From contig NZ_CP014855.1 in assembly GCF_002214385.1 (NCBI RefSeq), positions 1,610,123-1,674,122 on the forward strand: a stretch of 64,000 bases of DNA. The letters run 5' to 3'. The notes below the pieces were generated by a model, which had not been told where the DNA came from, did not search any database, and was given only the letters and a program-made list of their open reading frames with translations. The first letter of the stretch is position 1. Each line of letters starts with the position of its first letter. The DNA is from Thermococcus gorgonarius. GTDB lineage: Archaea; Methanobacteriota_B; Thermococci; Thermococcales; Thermococcaceae. The translations under genes and the position numbers were made by a program. Of this stretch, positions 52,087-60,601 are shown piece by piece.

Positions 52087-52875
52087 TTCTTTCTCTTTTT
52101 TCGTTGCCCACCACCAGTATACAAAAACGTAGGCAACGAACATCAGGTCTCCAAGGTGGGAGTGAAACAGTTCCAGGAAGGATATGCCGCTATAGTATCC
52201 AATAACCAGAAGGGTGAATATCCTCAGCGCGTTAAGGGGGATTATCCCGAGGGCACCGGCGAGCAACAGGGCGGCCTCCCTTCTACTGGATTTCCTCAGG
52301 TAGATGAGCAACAGGGTCGCGAGGATGTAAATAACGAAGGCATCGAAGCCAGAACAGCCGGAGCCGATTATCACTATGCTTCTCCCCACCACCGCCACGT
52401 TTTCGTTGATCTTTATGGGGACTCCCGAGAGGGTTACCAGTCCTTTAACCAGTACTGAGGTGATATCCACGAAGAGGGCGCTTGTCGCGTCTATTGCCTC
52501 ACGGATCAGATTGGTTTTGGCCAGCAGGGCTATGGTTGCTCCCCCGGCTGCAACGGTTAGGGGCACCTCAAGGCCCCGTACTCCGTACAGTAGGAGCTGA
52601 AGGCCGAGAAGGAGGAACATGAGAAAGGCCGAGGGGCTTGTGTATTCCCCCAGCCTGACCACAAGAAAGGCCGGTGAGATCAGGATGAGCGAGGCCCCGA
52701 TGATAGTCTGGAGGTCTAATCCGCGCCTCCTCGGGAGGGCCCTCTTTTCCGAGATGTGGAGTGTTAGGGCGTAAATCAGGCCAACGTAAAGCGTGAAGGG
52801 AGTCCTGTAAATCAGAAAAACGGCCGTTGTTAAGAGCACAACAAGCGCTTCGAACGTTCTGATTTTTATCACCAT
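52051..52875 (-). CDS. archaeosortase/exosortase-family transpeptidase
   Basis: 274 residues with about eight membrane helices. The catalytic triad of the family is visible: Cys174 in SGCSGFDAF, Arg218 in LNALRIF and His240 in LFHSHLGDL. Archaeosortases cut C-terminal tripartite signals and transfer the protein to a lipid. GGGGGTG lies 8 nt before the ATG at 52875; the same frame continues upstream, but only as a shadow of the next gene. The last gene of the MoxR-DUF58 operon. Its 3' end overlaps the amylopullulanase gene. The subfamily (ArtA-F) cannot be set from sequence reading. Confidence 0.85.
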   Translation of the reverse strand: MVIKIRTFEALVVLLTTAVFLIYRTPFTLYVGLIYALTLHISEKRALPRRRGLDLQTIIGASLILISPAFLVVRLGEYTSPSAFLMFLLLGLQLLLYGVRGLEVPLTVAAGGATIALLAKTNLIREAIDATSALFVDITSVLVKGLVTLSGVPIKINENVAVVGRSIVIIGSGCSGFDAFVIYILATLLLIYLRKSSRREAALLLAGALGIIPLNALRIFTLLVIGYYSGISFLELFHSHLGDLMFVAYVFVYWWWATKKEKESVPPEEQKGTD

Positions 52876-52880
52876 CAACT

Positions 52881-53423
52881 TTACACCCCCGCGTGGTCGG
52901 TGTCCCTGATCATTCCCACTGCAACTGCCGCAAGTCCTAAGGCGCTCATCACGAAGGCCTCCGCCGCTGCTCCCGGGAGTTTTCCCCTCAGGATGAGCAG
53001 GATTGCCCCCGTAACGGCCAGCCAGAAAAGGAAGTAAAAGGCGGCTTTTCCAAAGCTTTCGCGGAGCTCGTATACGGTCACACCGATTAGTGCCGCGAAA
53101 AGGGTGTAGTCGCTTACCGCAGAGACTGCCAGAACGCCCATCAGGGCGAGGTCTCTTTTGTCCTCTGCCTTTATCTTCCCCTGGAGGACATCGTTGAGGA
53201 TTAAAACCGTCGTCGTGCTCAGGAGTACAAGTTCCCTCAGACCCCTCGCTGTGTAAACCGAATCGAAGCCGGGGCTGTATATAACGGCCAGGAGGTAGAG
53301 GGAAACCCCGAAGAGGGCAGCTTTTCTCCACCTTAGGGCGAGGACGTAAGCTATGGCCGTCAACAGTGGAATCCAGGATTTCAGCACTGCCGCAGCCACA
53401 ATTGAAGCAACGAGACCTATCAT
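52881..53423 (-). CDS. multi-pass membrane protein in the MoxR-DUF58 operon
   Basis: 180 residues with about six hydrophobic helices (MIGLVASIVAAAVL, LLTAIAYVLAL, ALFGVSLYLLAVIY...). No family recognised. Its start overlaps the DUF58 stop (ATGA, 53420-53423), and the archaeosortase start follows 5 bp after its stop. It may be an accessory of the archaeosortase or of the surface pathway; this is inference from position. Confidence 0.7.
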   Translation of the reverse strand: MIGLVASIVAAAVLKSWIPLLTAIAYVLALRWRKAALFGVSLYLLAVIYSPGFDSVYTARGLRELVLLSTTTVLILNDVLQGKIKAEDKRDLALMGVLAVSAVSDYTLFAALIGVTVYELRESFGKAAFYFLFWLAVTGAILLILRGKLPGAAAEAFVMSALGLAAVAVGMIRDTDHAGV

Positions 53424-54700
53424 AGGGCATTCACCACCCTGGGTAGGAGATCCTTCGGCGATAGCTCCACAACTGTTATTCTGCTCCTGATCTTTCTCAG
53501 CAGCTCTTTTCTTTCCTTATATACCAGATAAAGAGATTCGAGGTTTTCCGGCCCAATGCTTTCCCGTGGGATAAACCTTACCGGGTTGGGATACAGGATG
53601 GCAACCTTGGAGCCTTTGTCCTCAAGCATGCTGGCGGCGCTGAGTATGGCCCATGGGTGGAGGCCGATGTCATCGAGTATAACCACGTACGAGCTTTCGG
53701 GAACGGTACTTGCAGCCTTTTCGATGCCCGAGAGCGGACTTCTCGCCTTTATGCGCAGGATCTTCCTGATGAGAGTGTTTCCCCTCAGAGGGGAAGGTCT
53801 TAGCTGGGGTCTTCCTGGTTTGGGCTCCAGCTTAAGCTCCGAGAGCGCTTTCCTCGGTTCGTAGACGTTCCTTATGACCTTGTAAACCCCATGATCGTTG
53901 TAGGCAACTATTCCAACCCTGTGGCCGTGGCGGGCAAAGTAGGCTATTAGCTGGGCCAGGATGAGGATCAGGTAGTCCGTCTTCACGTTCCTTATTTCCC
54001 TTCTGAAAGACTCGTCCACGTTAACGAGGACGTAAACATCTGCCAGCGTTTCCCTTTTGAAAACCCTCACTATCGGCCTGAGGATCCTTGAAGTTGCCTT
54101 CCAGTCTATCTTCTTGACATCGTCCCCGGGCAGGAACTCTCTCAGCTCCTCAAAATCAAAGCTTTCGCTACCTATTCCCAGGGCATGAAGGAGCTCTGCG
54201 AAGGCGTTTGGTTCTTTTCTGAGTCTTCTCGCTTCGGCAACCTTTCTCGGCGAGGGGAGAACGGTCAGCGGTTTAACCCCCTCGACCCTGAGTTCTCCCA
54301 TGAAAAGGCCGGATTTATCGGTGAAGAACGCCTCCACGCCTGGATCCAGCGTTCCCTTCTTCAAGGGCTTTATCCTGAGATAAGTTTTTGCCCTTTTCCC
54401 GGGTTCCAGATCTATCGAGACGTCTTCAGCCTCCAGATAGGGATTCCGGATCCTAACGATGGCTTTTCCCGGAATGCCAAATTTCGACTCAACTTCCACC
54501 GGAATCTCCGCCCATTCCAGCTCGGTGATCCTCTCGGGGAGCTTCAGCACGGCCCTTCCCTCTCCCCTAAAGGCCAGCCTAACCGCTGAGTAGTAGGCCA
54601 TTACCGCTGAGGAGACCCCGGCCAGTGCGGGGCTCTGCAGGAATATTGCTCCTGCGAGGAGCACCCCTGAGAGGCCAAGCAGGAAGTCGGCGGTTTTCAT
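53420..54700 (-). CDS. DUF58 (vWA-like) protein
   Basis: 426 residues. Two N-terminal helices, a beta-rich domain, then the DUF58 signature GSESFDFEELREFLPGDDVKKIDWKATSR shown here as EFLPGDDVKKIDWKATSR, and a vWA-like domain starting VYVLVNVDES (MIDAS-like DxS). MoxR-DUF58 pairs act like chaperone modules that fold or insert metal or other ligands in partner proteins. Its ATG overlaps the MoxR stop as ATGA. Followed, with another 4-base overlap, by the membrane gene. Confidence 0.85.
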   Translation of the reverse strand: MKTADFLLGLSGVLLAGAIFLQSPALAGVSSAVMAYYSAVRLAFRGEGRAVLKLPERITELEWAEIPVEVESKFGIPGKAIVRIRNPYLEAEDVSIDLEPGKRAKTYLRIKPLKKGTLDPGVEAFFTDKSGLFMGELRVEGVKPLTVLPSPRKVAEARRLRKEPNAFAELLHALGIGSESFDFEELREFLPGDDVKKIDWKATSRILRPIVRVFKRETLADVYVLVNVDESFRREIRNVKTDYLILILAQLIAYFARHGHRVGIVAYNDHGVYKVIRNVYEPRKALSELKLEPKPGRPQLRPSPLRGNTLIRKILRIKARSPLSGIEKAASTVPESSYVVILDDIGLHPWAILSAASMLEDKGSKVAILYPNPVRFIPRESIGPENLESLYLVYKERKELLRKIRSRITVVELSPKDLLPRVVNAL

Positions 54701-55617
54701 CCAGTCGGCACCTCTACTCTGTTGAGGGCTTCTCTGACAATTTCCTCCCCTGTTAGACCTTCCATCTCGTATTCGGGTTTTATCAGGATTCTGTGGGACA
54801 AAACTGGAACAGCTAGACTTTTAACGTCGTCTGGAATGACGTAGTCCCTGTTTTCCAGGTAAGCCTTTGCCTTGGCCGCCAGGAGAAGGTGTTCTCCGGC
54901 CCTCGGTGAGGCTCCGAGAAGGGCCCTGTCGTCTTCTCTAGTTTCCTTCAGGATTGAGTAGATGTAGTCGATTACTGGCTCGCTGACCTTTATCTTCCTG
55001 ACTTCCCTTGCCGCTTTTTTGAGCTCTTCCTTGGCGATGACGGGTTTTGCCTCGTCGAAGAGGCCGAGGTTTTTCCTTCTCAGCATTTCCTTTTCATGAT
55101 TTTCGCTGAGGTACGAGACCTTTATCTCCATCATGAACCTGTCCGCCTGGGCCGTTGGTATCTCGTAGACACCTTCGATCTCAACGGGGTTTCTGGTGGC
55201 TATTACCAGGAAGGGATCGGGAAGTTTGAAGGTCTGACCCTCTATGGTAACCTGTCTCTCCTCCATGGCCTCAAGCAGAGCACTCTGGGTCTTCGGCGAT
55301 GCCCTGTTTATCTCATCCACGAGAAGGATGTTCGTGAATATTGGCCCCTTCCTTATCTTGAACTCCCCGGTTCTCATCTCGTAGAAGCTGTGCCCGATTA
55401 TGTCCGCCGGAAGGAGGTCTGGCGTCATCTGTATTCTGGTAAAGGCTAGGTTCAAACTCCTTGCAAAGTTTTTGCTCAGCGTCGTCTTTGCCAGTCCCGG
55501 GACGCCCTCGAGGAGAACGTGCCCGTTTGAGAGCAGTGCTATGGTCATGAGCTCAACAACGTCGTCCATTCCCACTATGGCCTTTTTTACTTCCGCCTTT
55601 ATCTTTTCGATTATCAT
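54697..55617 (-). CDS. moxR: MoxR-family AAA+ ATPase
   Basis: 306 residues. Walker A LLEGVPGLAKTTLSK, PDLLPADIIG, Walker B ILLVDEINRASPKTQSALLEAMEE, sensor ATRNPVEIEGVYEIPTAQADRF (shown in parts) and a C-terminal GASPRAGEHLL. Typical of MoxR, with DUF58 following. TTG 55623 opens the frame, but AGGTGAT lies before ATG 55617, so I start there. The upstream gene's stop lies within this leader. Confidence 0.9.
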   Translation of the reverse strand: MIIEKIKAEVKKAIVGMDDVVELMTIALLSNGHVLLEGVPGLAKTTLSKNFARSLNLAFTRIQMTPDLLPADIIGHSFYEMRTGEFKIRKGPIFTNILLVDEINRASPKTQSALLEAMEERQVTIEGQTFKLPDPFLVIATRNPVEIEGVYEIPTAQADRFMMEIKVSYLSENHEKEMLRRKNLGLFDEAKPVIAKEELKKAAREVRKIKVSEPVIDYIYSILKETREDDRALLGASPRAGEHLLLAAKAKAYLENRDYVIPDDVKSLAVPVLSHRILIKPEYEMEGLTGEEIVREALNRVEVPTG

Positions 55618-55619
55618 TT

Positions 55620-56609
55620 TCAATCACCTAAGCTCTTCAGCATTTCGAGCACTTCTTTTTTATCCCACCCGTTTTCCTCCGCAAGTTTGAGCGCGATTTC
55701 CTCCAGGGAGTCTTCTCCCCCGATTATCCTCTTAACGATGAACCCGAATGGTTTCCTCAAGTACCTAAGCATCCCAAATTCATAGACTATAACCAGTAAC
55801 CCCAGCAGGAAGAGGATCTTCTGGGCGCTATCCTTTGGCAGAACCCTCCGTATCGTTATCGTCCCCTGGGTGTAGAGGTTGAAGTCGCTGTGGTGGCCTT
55901 CGTCTATGTAAACCGGGCCCGGGATGTAGTTTACTAGGTTTCTCAGGAAGGGGTAGTTCTGGTCGAAGAGGTTGTTGCTCAGTATGTCCGGATCCGCGAG
56001 GACTATTATCCTGCCCTTTCCATACCTCGTCATGGCCAATATTGGGTACGGTCTCCTGTGGAAGTTTATCATTGCCGTCCCGCTCGTGTAGACTTCGCCC
56101 TTTCTGGTTACTATTACCGCGGAGGGATCGTTGGTTATAACCTTGTCAACGCCCCGACCGAGCACTGGGTCGGTTATCCTTACCGTTATCAGAAAGCGGT
56201 CGTCTATCTCGTAGAAAAAGTCCCTCAGGGGGTACTCTGAGATGCCCATCGGCACGTTGAGCCCCCTGAGTATTTGGTTGGCCGTCCCAAAGTCGTCGGA
56301 GATGAAGAGCGTGTTTCCGTCCTCTACGAACCTCTTTATTGCCTCTATCTCCTCGGGGGTGTAGTCTACGTCGGGCCCGACTATCATGAGTGTTCCCCCG
56401 GAGAGCTCGTAGGAGTCCAGGGGGCCCAGCAGAGGCACTGGCTCCTTTCCCTCCCTGTAGAGGAGCCCTGCAAACTTCGATATCCCGTCCCAGTCCGAGT
56501 TGAACATGCTGTACTGGGCGGAGCTTTTGAAGTAGGGAACCGTCAGCGGCATGGTGAAGAGGATGAAAACTCCCGTCACCAGCAGGGCGTACTTTACTGT
56601 CTTCCTCAT
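55620..56609 (-). CDS. DUF4350-like membrane protein
   Basis: 329 residues. Start at ATG 56609, which overlaps the stop of the gene upstream (ATGA, 56606-56609); the longer frame from 56750 is a shadow. N-terminal helix VKYALLVTGVFILFTMPL, then an alpha/beta domain (LMIVGPDVDYTPEEIEAIK, LFISDDFGTANQIL, IIVLADPDILSN, YIDEGHHSDF) of the DUF4350/GATase-like kind, a second helix (ILFLLGLLVIVYEFGM) and a charged cytosolic end. Common partner in MoxR-DUF58 clusters. Confidence 0.8.
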   Translation of the reverse strand: MRKTVKYALLVTGVFILFTMPLTVPYFKSSAQYSMFNSDWDGISKFAGLLYREGKEPVPLLGPLDSYELSGGTLMIVGPDVDYTPEEIEAIKRFVEDGNTLFISDDFGTANQILRGLNVPMGISEYPLRDFFYEIDDRFLITVRITDPVLGRGVDKVITNDPSAVIVTRKGEVYTSGTAMINFHRRPYPILAMTRYGKGRIIVLADPDILSNNLFDQNYPFLRNLVNYIPGPVYIDEGHHSDFNLYTQGTITIRRVLPKDSAQKILFLLGLLVIVYEFGMLRYLRKPFGFIVKRIIGGEDSLEEIALKLAEENGWDKKEVLEMLKSLGD

Positions 56610-58426
56610 CCCGTCCCACCCAAGGCAGTTATCACAGCCTCGGCGGCCTTCTTGAAAGCCTGGAGCTCGGCTTTTGTGGGGGTTTCTTTTTTGTAGACGG
56701 CTTTTTCGTGTATGGAAGTCAGGGTTTTCAGGCTTTCGTATCCTTCCCATCCCTTCAGCTTTTCCAGGGTCTCCCTGGGTGTCAGGTTCTTTGGTATTCC
56801 CATTCTTCTGAACAGGAGATCCCTTATGAGAGAATACGCCTCGCCGACGTCTTTGGGGATTTCCAGCTTGGCGGGAGTTTCTTGGGATGGCTCGGGGAGG
56901 GCTTCAGTTCCTTCGGGGGCTTCCTCATGGCGAGTCCTTTTCCTGAAGAGTCTGTCTCTCTGGGAGTATGTGACGAGGCCGGCAACTATGAGGATGACCG
57001 CCAGGTACCTTAGAAGGTTGTCCTCAACGGCTACCACCGACACGAGGAGGACGTTCGATTTGGATGGAAGATAGAGCTCGGTGCCGTTAAAGACTGCGTA
57101 TATCTTCAGGGTTTCAACGGTTTCGTGCGTCATGTTTACTGAAAAGAGGCCGTTGGTCGAGTTAACTATCGCATAGGGCTGGTCATTGACGTAGATTTCA
57201 ACGGTCGAGTTTATCGCCGGACTAATCGAACCCCTGATTTCAAAGGTTTTGCCGGCTTCGACGGTGCCGGGACCGGTTATCGTTATGGTCGTGGGTATTC
57301 TCGTGAACTCTGCGGTTACCACCTTGCTCGTGCCCTCGTGGAACTCATCTCCCTGGAACTCCAGCGTGATCTGAAAGCTGGCTTCTCTTGAACTTTTCAG
57401 GTCAAAGGCCACGGTTCCGTTTGAATCCGTTATGAAGGGCGTTCCATTGACCGTTATTTCCCTTTCAGGGAGAGGGTTTGAGTAGTAATCCACGAGGACG
57501 GCCTTGAGGGTGAGGGTCGTGTTAACTATTGCCGAGGTCGGGGAGGTGATCAGGAAGTACGTCGGTATTTTTCTTACATCGATTTCCAGCCACTCCGTGC
57601 TCAGGTTCCCCTGGACGGCCTTCACGAAGTATTTGCCAGGGTTCGTGAAGCGGTAAGAAAGGGTGAAGAAGTGTCGCGAAACGGGGACTACGATTCCCCT
57701 CTCAAGACCGTTCTCGTCCAGTATTATTATCGCTACGCTCTCGTTTAAGGGGGCCGTACCGAAGAAGGTCACGCTCTGGTTCACTATCGGGTTCTTGTTG
57801 GTGACGTAAAGCGAAAGACCAATTATTCTGATCTGGTTTTGAGTTTGATTCTGGTTTTGAGGCTGAGTTGGAACCTCAAAGGTCTGGTTTAAGATTTTTT
57901 CGGCGGCAGTTCTGATCTCGTTCAGGTACTTCTCAACTTCTCCCGTGTCAAACCTCAGTATCTCCGTTCCGTTGTAGAGTTCCATCGACTTTATCTCCTC
58001 GATGTACCCGTTCATCCTTGTGATGATGTTTACGATACCCATTGCAAGGCCGGGACTTTGATTGTTCTCCTGGAAGCTGAGCAAAAGCCTGTCCAGGGTA
58101 ACGAGTTCAACTGAGAAGTTGTAAAACGGGGGCAGAACCTCAAAGACTCTCGCCTTTATCCCCTTCTCCCGGTAAATCTTGCCTTCCATCATTATCTGGA
58201 GGAGTTCGCTCCTTGTGTTCTCGGCCAGAGTCAGGCCGTAGTCGTTTCCCTCGTAGTAGGTGTATCTTAGGGAGTACGCGAACTTCTCAAGGGTGTGGGA
58301 GAAATACTGATAGAGAAACTCGTCATGGGGAACCGGCTTCTCAACTCCCCTGGCTCCCGCAGGAGGGAGAATTAGCAGAACGATGATGACAACCGTTAGA
58401 AATTTTGCAACTCCCCATGACCTCAT
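56606..58426 (-). CDS. extracytoplasmic Ig-like protein with C-terminal DUF4129-like domain
   Basis: 606 residues. Signal peptide VAKFLTVVIIVLLILPPAGA, a helical region with about 200 residues, then several Ig-like beta domains (ITSPTSAIVNTTLTLKAVLVD, TITGPGTVEAGKTFEIRG), a helix LLRYLAVILIVAGLVTY, and a cytosolic C-terminus (YSLIRDLLFRRMGIPKNLTPRE) of the DUF4129 kind found in transglutaminase/MoxR clusters. GGGAG lies 4 nt before ATG 58426. First gene of the coupled operon running to the archaeosortase. Confidence 0.75.
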   Translation of the reverse strand: MRSWGVAKFLTVVIIVLLILPPAGARGVEKPVPHDEFLYQYFSHTLEKFAYSLRYTYYEGNDYGLTLAENTRSELLQIMMEGKIYREKGIKARVFEVLPPFYNFSVELVTLDRLLLSFQENNQSPGLAMGIVNIITRMNGYIEEIKSMELYNGTEILRFDTGEVEKYLNEIRTAAEKILNQTFEVPTQPQNQNQTQNQIRIIGLSLYVTNKNPIVNQSVTFFGTAPLNESVAIIILDENGLERGIVVPVSRHFFTLSYRFTNPGKYFVKAVQGNLSTEWLEIDVRKIPTYFLITSPTSAIVNTTLTLKAVLVDYYSNPLPEREITVNGTPFITDSNGTVAFDLKSSREASFQITLEFQGDEFHEGTSKVVTAEFTRIPTTITITGPGTVEAGKTFEIRGSISPAINSTVEIYVNDQPYAIVNSTNGLFSVNMTHETVETLKIYAVFNGTELYLPSKSNVLLVSVVAVEDNLLRYLAVILIVAGLVTYSQRDRLFRKRTRHEEAPEGTEALPEPSQETPAKLEIPKDVGEAYSLIRDLLFRRMGIPKNLTPRETLEKLKGWEGYESLKTLTSIHEKAVYKKETPTKAELQAFKKAAEAVITALGGTG

Positions 58427-58491
58427 TTTACTCCCGCACACTTGAGCACAAAAACCTTTTTAAGTTTTCTCAAAATTAAGGCTCGGTTAAA

Positions 58492-59187
58492 ATGGGGCGC
58501 TTATCGGGTGGAATTCTGACTGCACTGGGGACAGTCCTCTGGTACCTGGGTGGCTCTCTGGGCAATCAAGCCGTGGTAAACCTTGGGATAGGTTCCATAA
58601 TTCTTGGCATAGTTGCCTTTTCCCTCCCCGGGTGGAGGTGCCTCCCCCTCGATACCAGGGGCGTTTTGAGCTCTTCTTCCTGTGCCTTCTTTTCAAGCCT
58701 TGCCTCTGACGTTGGACTTAAGGGAAAGGCCTTCGTAATCCCTCCCTACGAGAACCTTCCTCACGGCGGGATTTTCATCCCGGTTTCTTCCAAAGGGAAG
58801 CCCAACCTCGGCAGGCTCTTTGAGGGCAGGGTTCTTTATTCCGAGCCCGAACCAGGCTTGCTCCTGTCACCCGTTCCGGGATGGAGGCTTACTGAGGATC
58901 TGGACATCCTAGGCTCAGGTGTAGGCTATGCTTCCTCGGCCGTTTCGGGCGTTCTGGACAGACTCGGCCTTCCAGGCCCCAAGGTCTTTGAAGAAGGCGA
59001 GAATATAGAGGTTTATGTTGAAATCTCATGCAGGGAGTTTCCCTACGCAGATCCGGTGCTTTCGGCCGTTTTGGTTGCCCTGGCAGCCGGTGCCGGCGAG
59101 GTTCTCACCGTTGAGGATATCGGTGAGGTTAAAGGGTATCTCAAGCTTCTCCTGAAAAGGGCCGGCGGTGTTGAGAAATGGCTGTGA
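58492..59187 (+). CDS. hypothetical membrane-anchored protein
   Basis: 231 residues. Two N-terminal helices (ILTALGTVLWYLGG, LGIGSIILGIVAFSL) and a soluble domain with repeated short hydrophobic strands. Contains FVIPPYENLPHGGIFIPV; no family recognised. Divergent from the MoxR operon and separated by 65 bp with TATA-like TTTTTAAG on the plus side. Overlaps the next gene by 10 bp. Confidence 0.6.
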   Translation: MGRLSGGILTALGTVLWYLGGSLGNQAVVNLGIGSIILGIVAFSLPGWRCLPLDTRGVLSSSSCAFFSSLASDVGLKGKAFVIPPYENLPHGGIFIPVSSKGKPNLGRLFEGRVLYSEPEPGLLLSPVPGWRLTEDLDILGSGVGYASSAVSGVLDRLGLPGPKVFEEGENIEVYVEISCREFPYADPVLSAVLVALAAGAGEVLTVEDIGEVKGYLKLLLKRAGGVEKWL

Positions 59188-59420
59188 GGGATTATCTTGT
59201 GATTTTTCTCGGCGTCTGGATCGTTATTTCGGCTGTTCTCTCCCCTTCCACGGAGGTTTTCCTCACGGTGGCCCTCATAGGCATCCTGATAACCCTGGAA
59301 GTTGGCGAGTTCTACCTTGCTGAGGAGACGAAAGAGGGTCTTAAGTACTCTGCTTATTTCCTTCTGTTTGTTTTTCTAGTAGTTGTTGTCATGAAAGTCT
59401 ATGAAATCCTTAACGGCTAG
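59178..59420 (+). CDS. small membrane protein
   Basis: 80 residues, three hydrophobic segments (YLVIFLGVWIVISAVL, VFLTVALIGILITLEV, YFLLFVFLVVVVMKV). GGCGGTG precedes the ATG at 59178, which overlaps the upstream gene's end. It ends with TAG sharing CTAG (59417-59420) with a convergent gene remnant. Function unknown. Confidence 0.6.
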   Translation: MAVRDYLVIFLGVWIVISAVLSPSTEVFLTVALIGILITLEVGEFYLAEETKEGLKYSAYFLLFVFLVVVVMKVYEILNG

Positions 59421-59677
59421 ATAGGACTAGGTGAGATCTTTTGATGAAAAATGGAATATCTTCCTGGTGTATACAGCTTTTTTAGTGCTTGAAGGACTGC
59501 GCCCTTAACGACGACAACGTGATAATGACCGATCTCCTTTTGAGGAGTTTTGGCGGTTATGAAGGTAACATCCGAGTTAAGGATTGCCCTGCGATAGTCT
59601 TTGGTCGCGTAATACTCGCCTCCGCAGACAATGGAAAATGGAAAATTTAGAAATTCAGAGACAACACTTACGGGCCT
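59417..59677 (-). pseudogene. 5'-truncated gene remnant
   Basis: An 87-codon open stretch on the minus strand without any ATG, GTG or TTG, bounded upstream by TAA. It reads VVSEFLNFPFSIVCGGEYY, then TKDYRRAILNSDVTFITA, QKEIGHYHVVVVKGA and LYTPGRYSIFHQKI, a convincing protein-like sequence. Its TAG stop shares CTAG with the convergent gene, as intact gene pairs in this window do. Probably the end of a deleted gene. It fills the 296-bp gap before the GT2 gene. Confidence 0.45.
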
Positions 59678-59716
59678 TTAATATTCATTAAAGACAACAA
59701 TGAAGGAAACTGAGAC

Positions 59717-60601
59717 TCAAAGCCTCCTGAGGAACTTGAGGATGTATATCTTCGTTCTCACGTCAAAGAGAGAGCCGAGGATATCTGAAAAGTTGCCCCT
59801 CATTGTTGGATTAAGCCTAAAGGCCGTAAGTATATCCTCTGCTCCAGTTTTGTTACCGCTCAAAACCTTCAGAAGGCCTATTTGGAGTAGGTGGTAGCTG
59901 AGAACCCTGGTATCATGCCTTATGTCGCCATGTTCCTTTATCATCCTATACCTGCCCTCCAAATATTTCGCAAAGGAAAACTGGCCCGGATGGACTGAGT
60001 AATCGACAAGTGGCTCACCTATAGCTCCAAAAAGACAGATTCTCGACATTCTAAGCCACATATCCCAATCCTCGCAGGTAACAAAGCTCTCTCTAAAAAG
60101 ACCCGCTTTTTTGAAGCAGTCACGCTTGACTATTATCGTCGACGTGCCCGTTATGTTGTCTTTGAGCAGGTATTTGTATACGTTCCCGCTCGCCTTTGGG
60201 TGCTTTATCCCGAGAACTCGGTTTTTCTCCAGATAATAGTATGTAAAGGCAGTGTATATAAGCCCGTAACTCTCGGGTAGCTCCCGGAAGAGTTCCAGCT
60301 GGCGTTCAAGCTTGTCCTCTCTCCAGCGGTCGTCATCGTCGAGAAACGCTATGAACTCTCCCCTTGCCTTTAAAACGCCGAGGTTGCGGGCGTTGGCTAT
60401 TCCCCTTCCCTTCTGTGGGATGTACCTTATCCTGCCATCGCCGAGGGAACGGACGAGTTCCCGTGTTGATTCGCTCCGGGCACCGTCGATGACAAGAACC
60501 TCAAAGTCGTCGAAGCTCTGGTTTAATACGCTCTCTATCGCTCGCTTTAGAAGGGCGTCCCTGTTGTATGTCGGGATTATAACGGATACCGTCGGCTTCA
60601 A
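59717..60601 (-). CDS. family 2 glycosyltransferase
   Basis: 294 residues, GT-A fold: VSVIIPTYNRDALLKRAIES, VLVIDGARSEST, RNLGVLKARGEFIAFLDDDD (metal-binding DDDD) and CEDWDMWLRM. The C-terminal 90 residues are helical. Adds a sugar to a surface polymer, acceptor unknown. Its ATG overlaps the stop of the cytidylyltransferase gene (ATGA, 60598-60601). Last gene of the cluster. Confidence 0.85.
   Translation of the reverse strand: MKPTVSVIIPTYNRDALLKRAIESVLNQSFDDFEVLVIDGARSESTRELVRSLGDGRIRYIPQKGRGIANARNLGVLKARGEFIAFLDDDDRWREDKLERQLELFRELPESYGLIYTAFTYYYLEKNRVLGIKHPKASGNVYKYLLKDNITGTSTIIVKRDCFKKAGLFRESFVTCEDWDMWLRMSRICLFGAIGEPLVDYSVHPGQFSFAKYLEGRYRMIKEHGDIRHDTRVLSYHLLQIGLLKVLSGNKTGAEDILTAFRLNPTMRGNFSDILGSLFDVRTKIYILKFLRRL

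Noticed and set aside
52876..53430. N-terminal extension of the archaeosortase frame to 459 codons
   Set aside because: It is a shadow of the membrane protein at 52881-53423; a good ribosome binding site precedes ATG 52875.
56609..56750. 47-codon upstream extension of the DUF4350-like gene
   Set aside because: Overlaps the upstream gene; the ATGA overlap at 56606-56609 and the signal-type helix support the shorter start.
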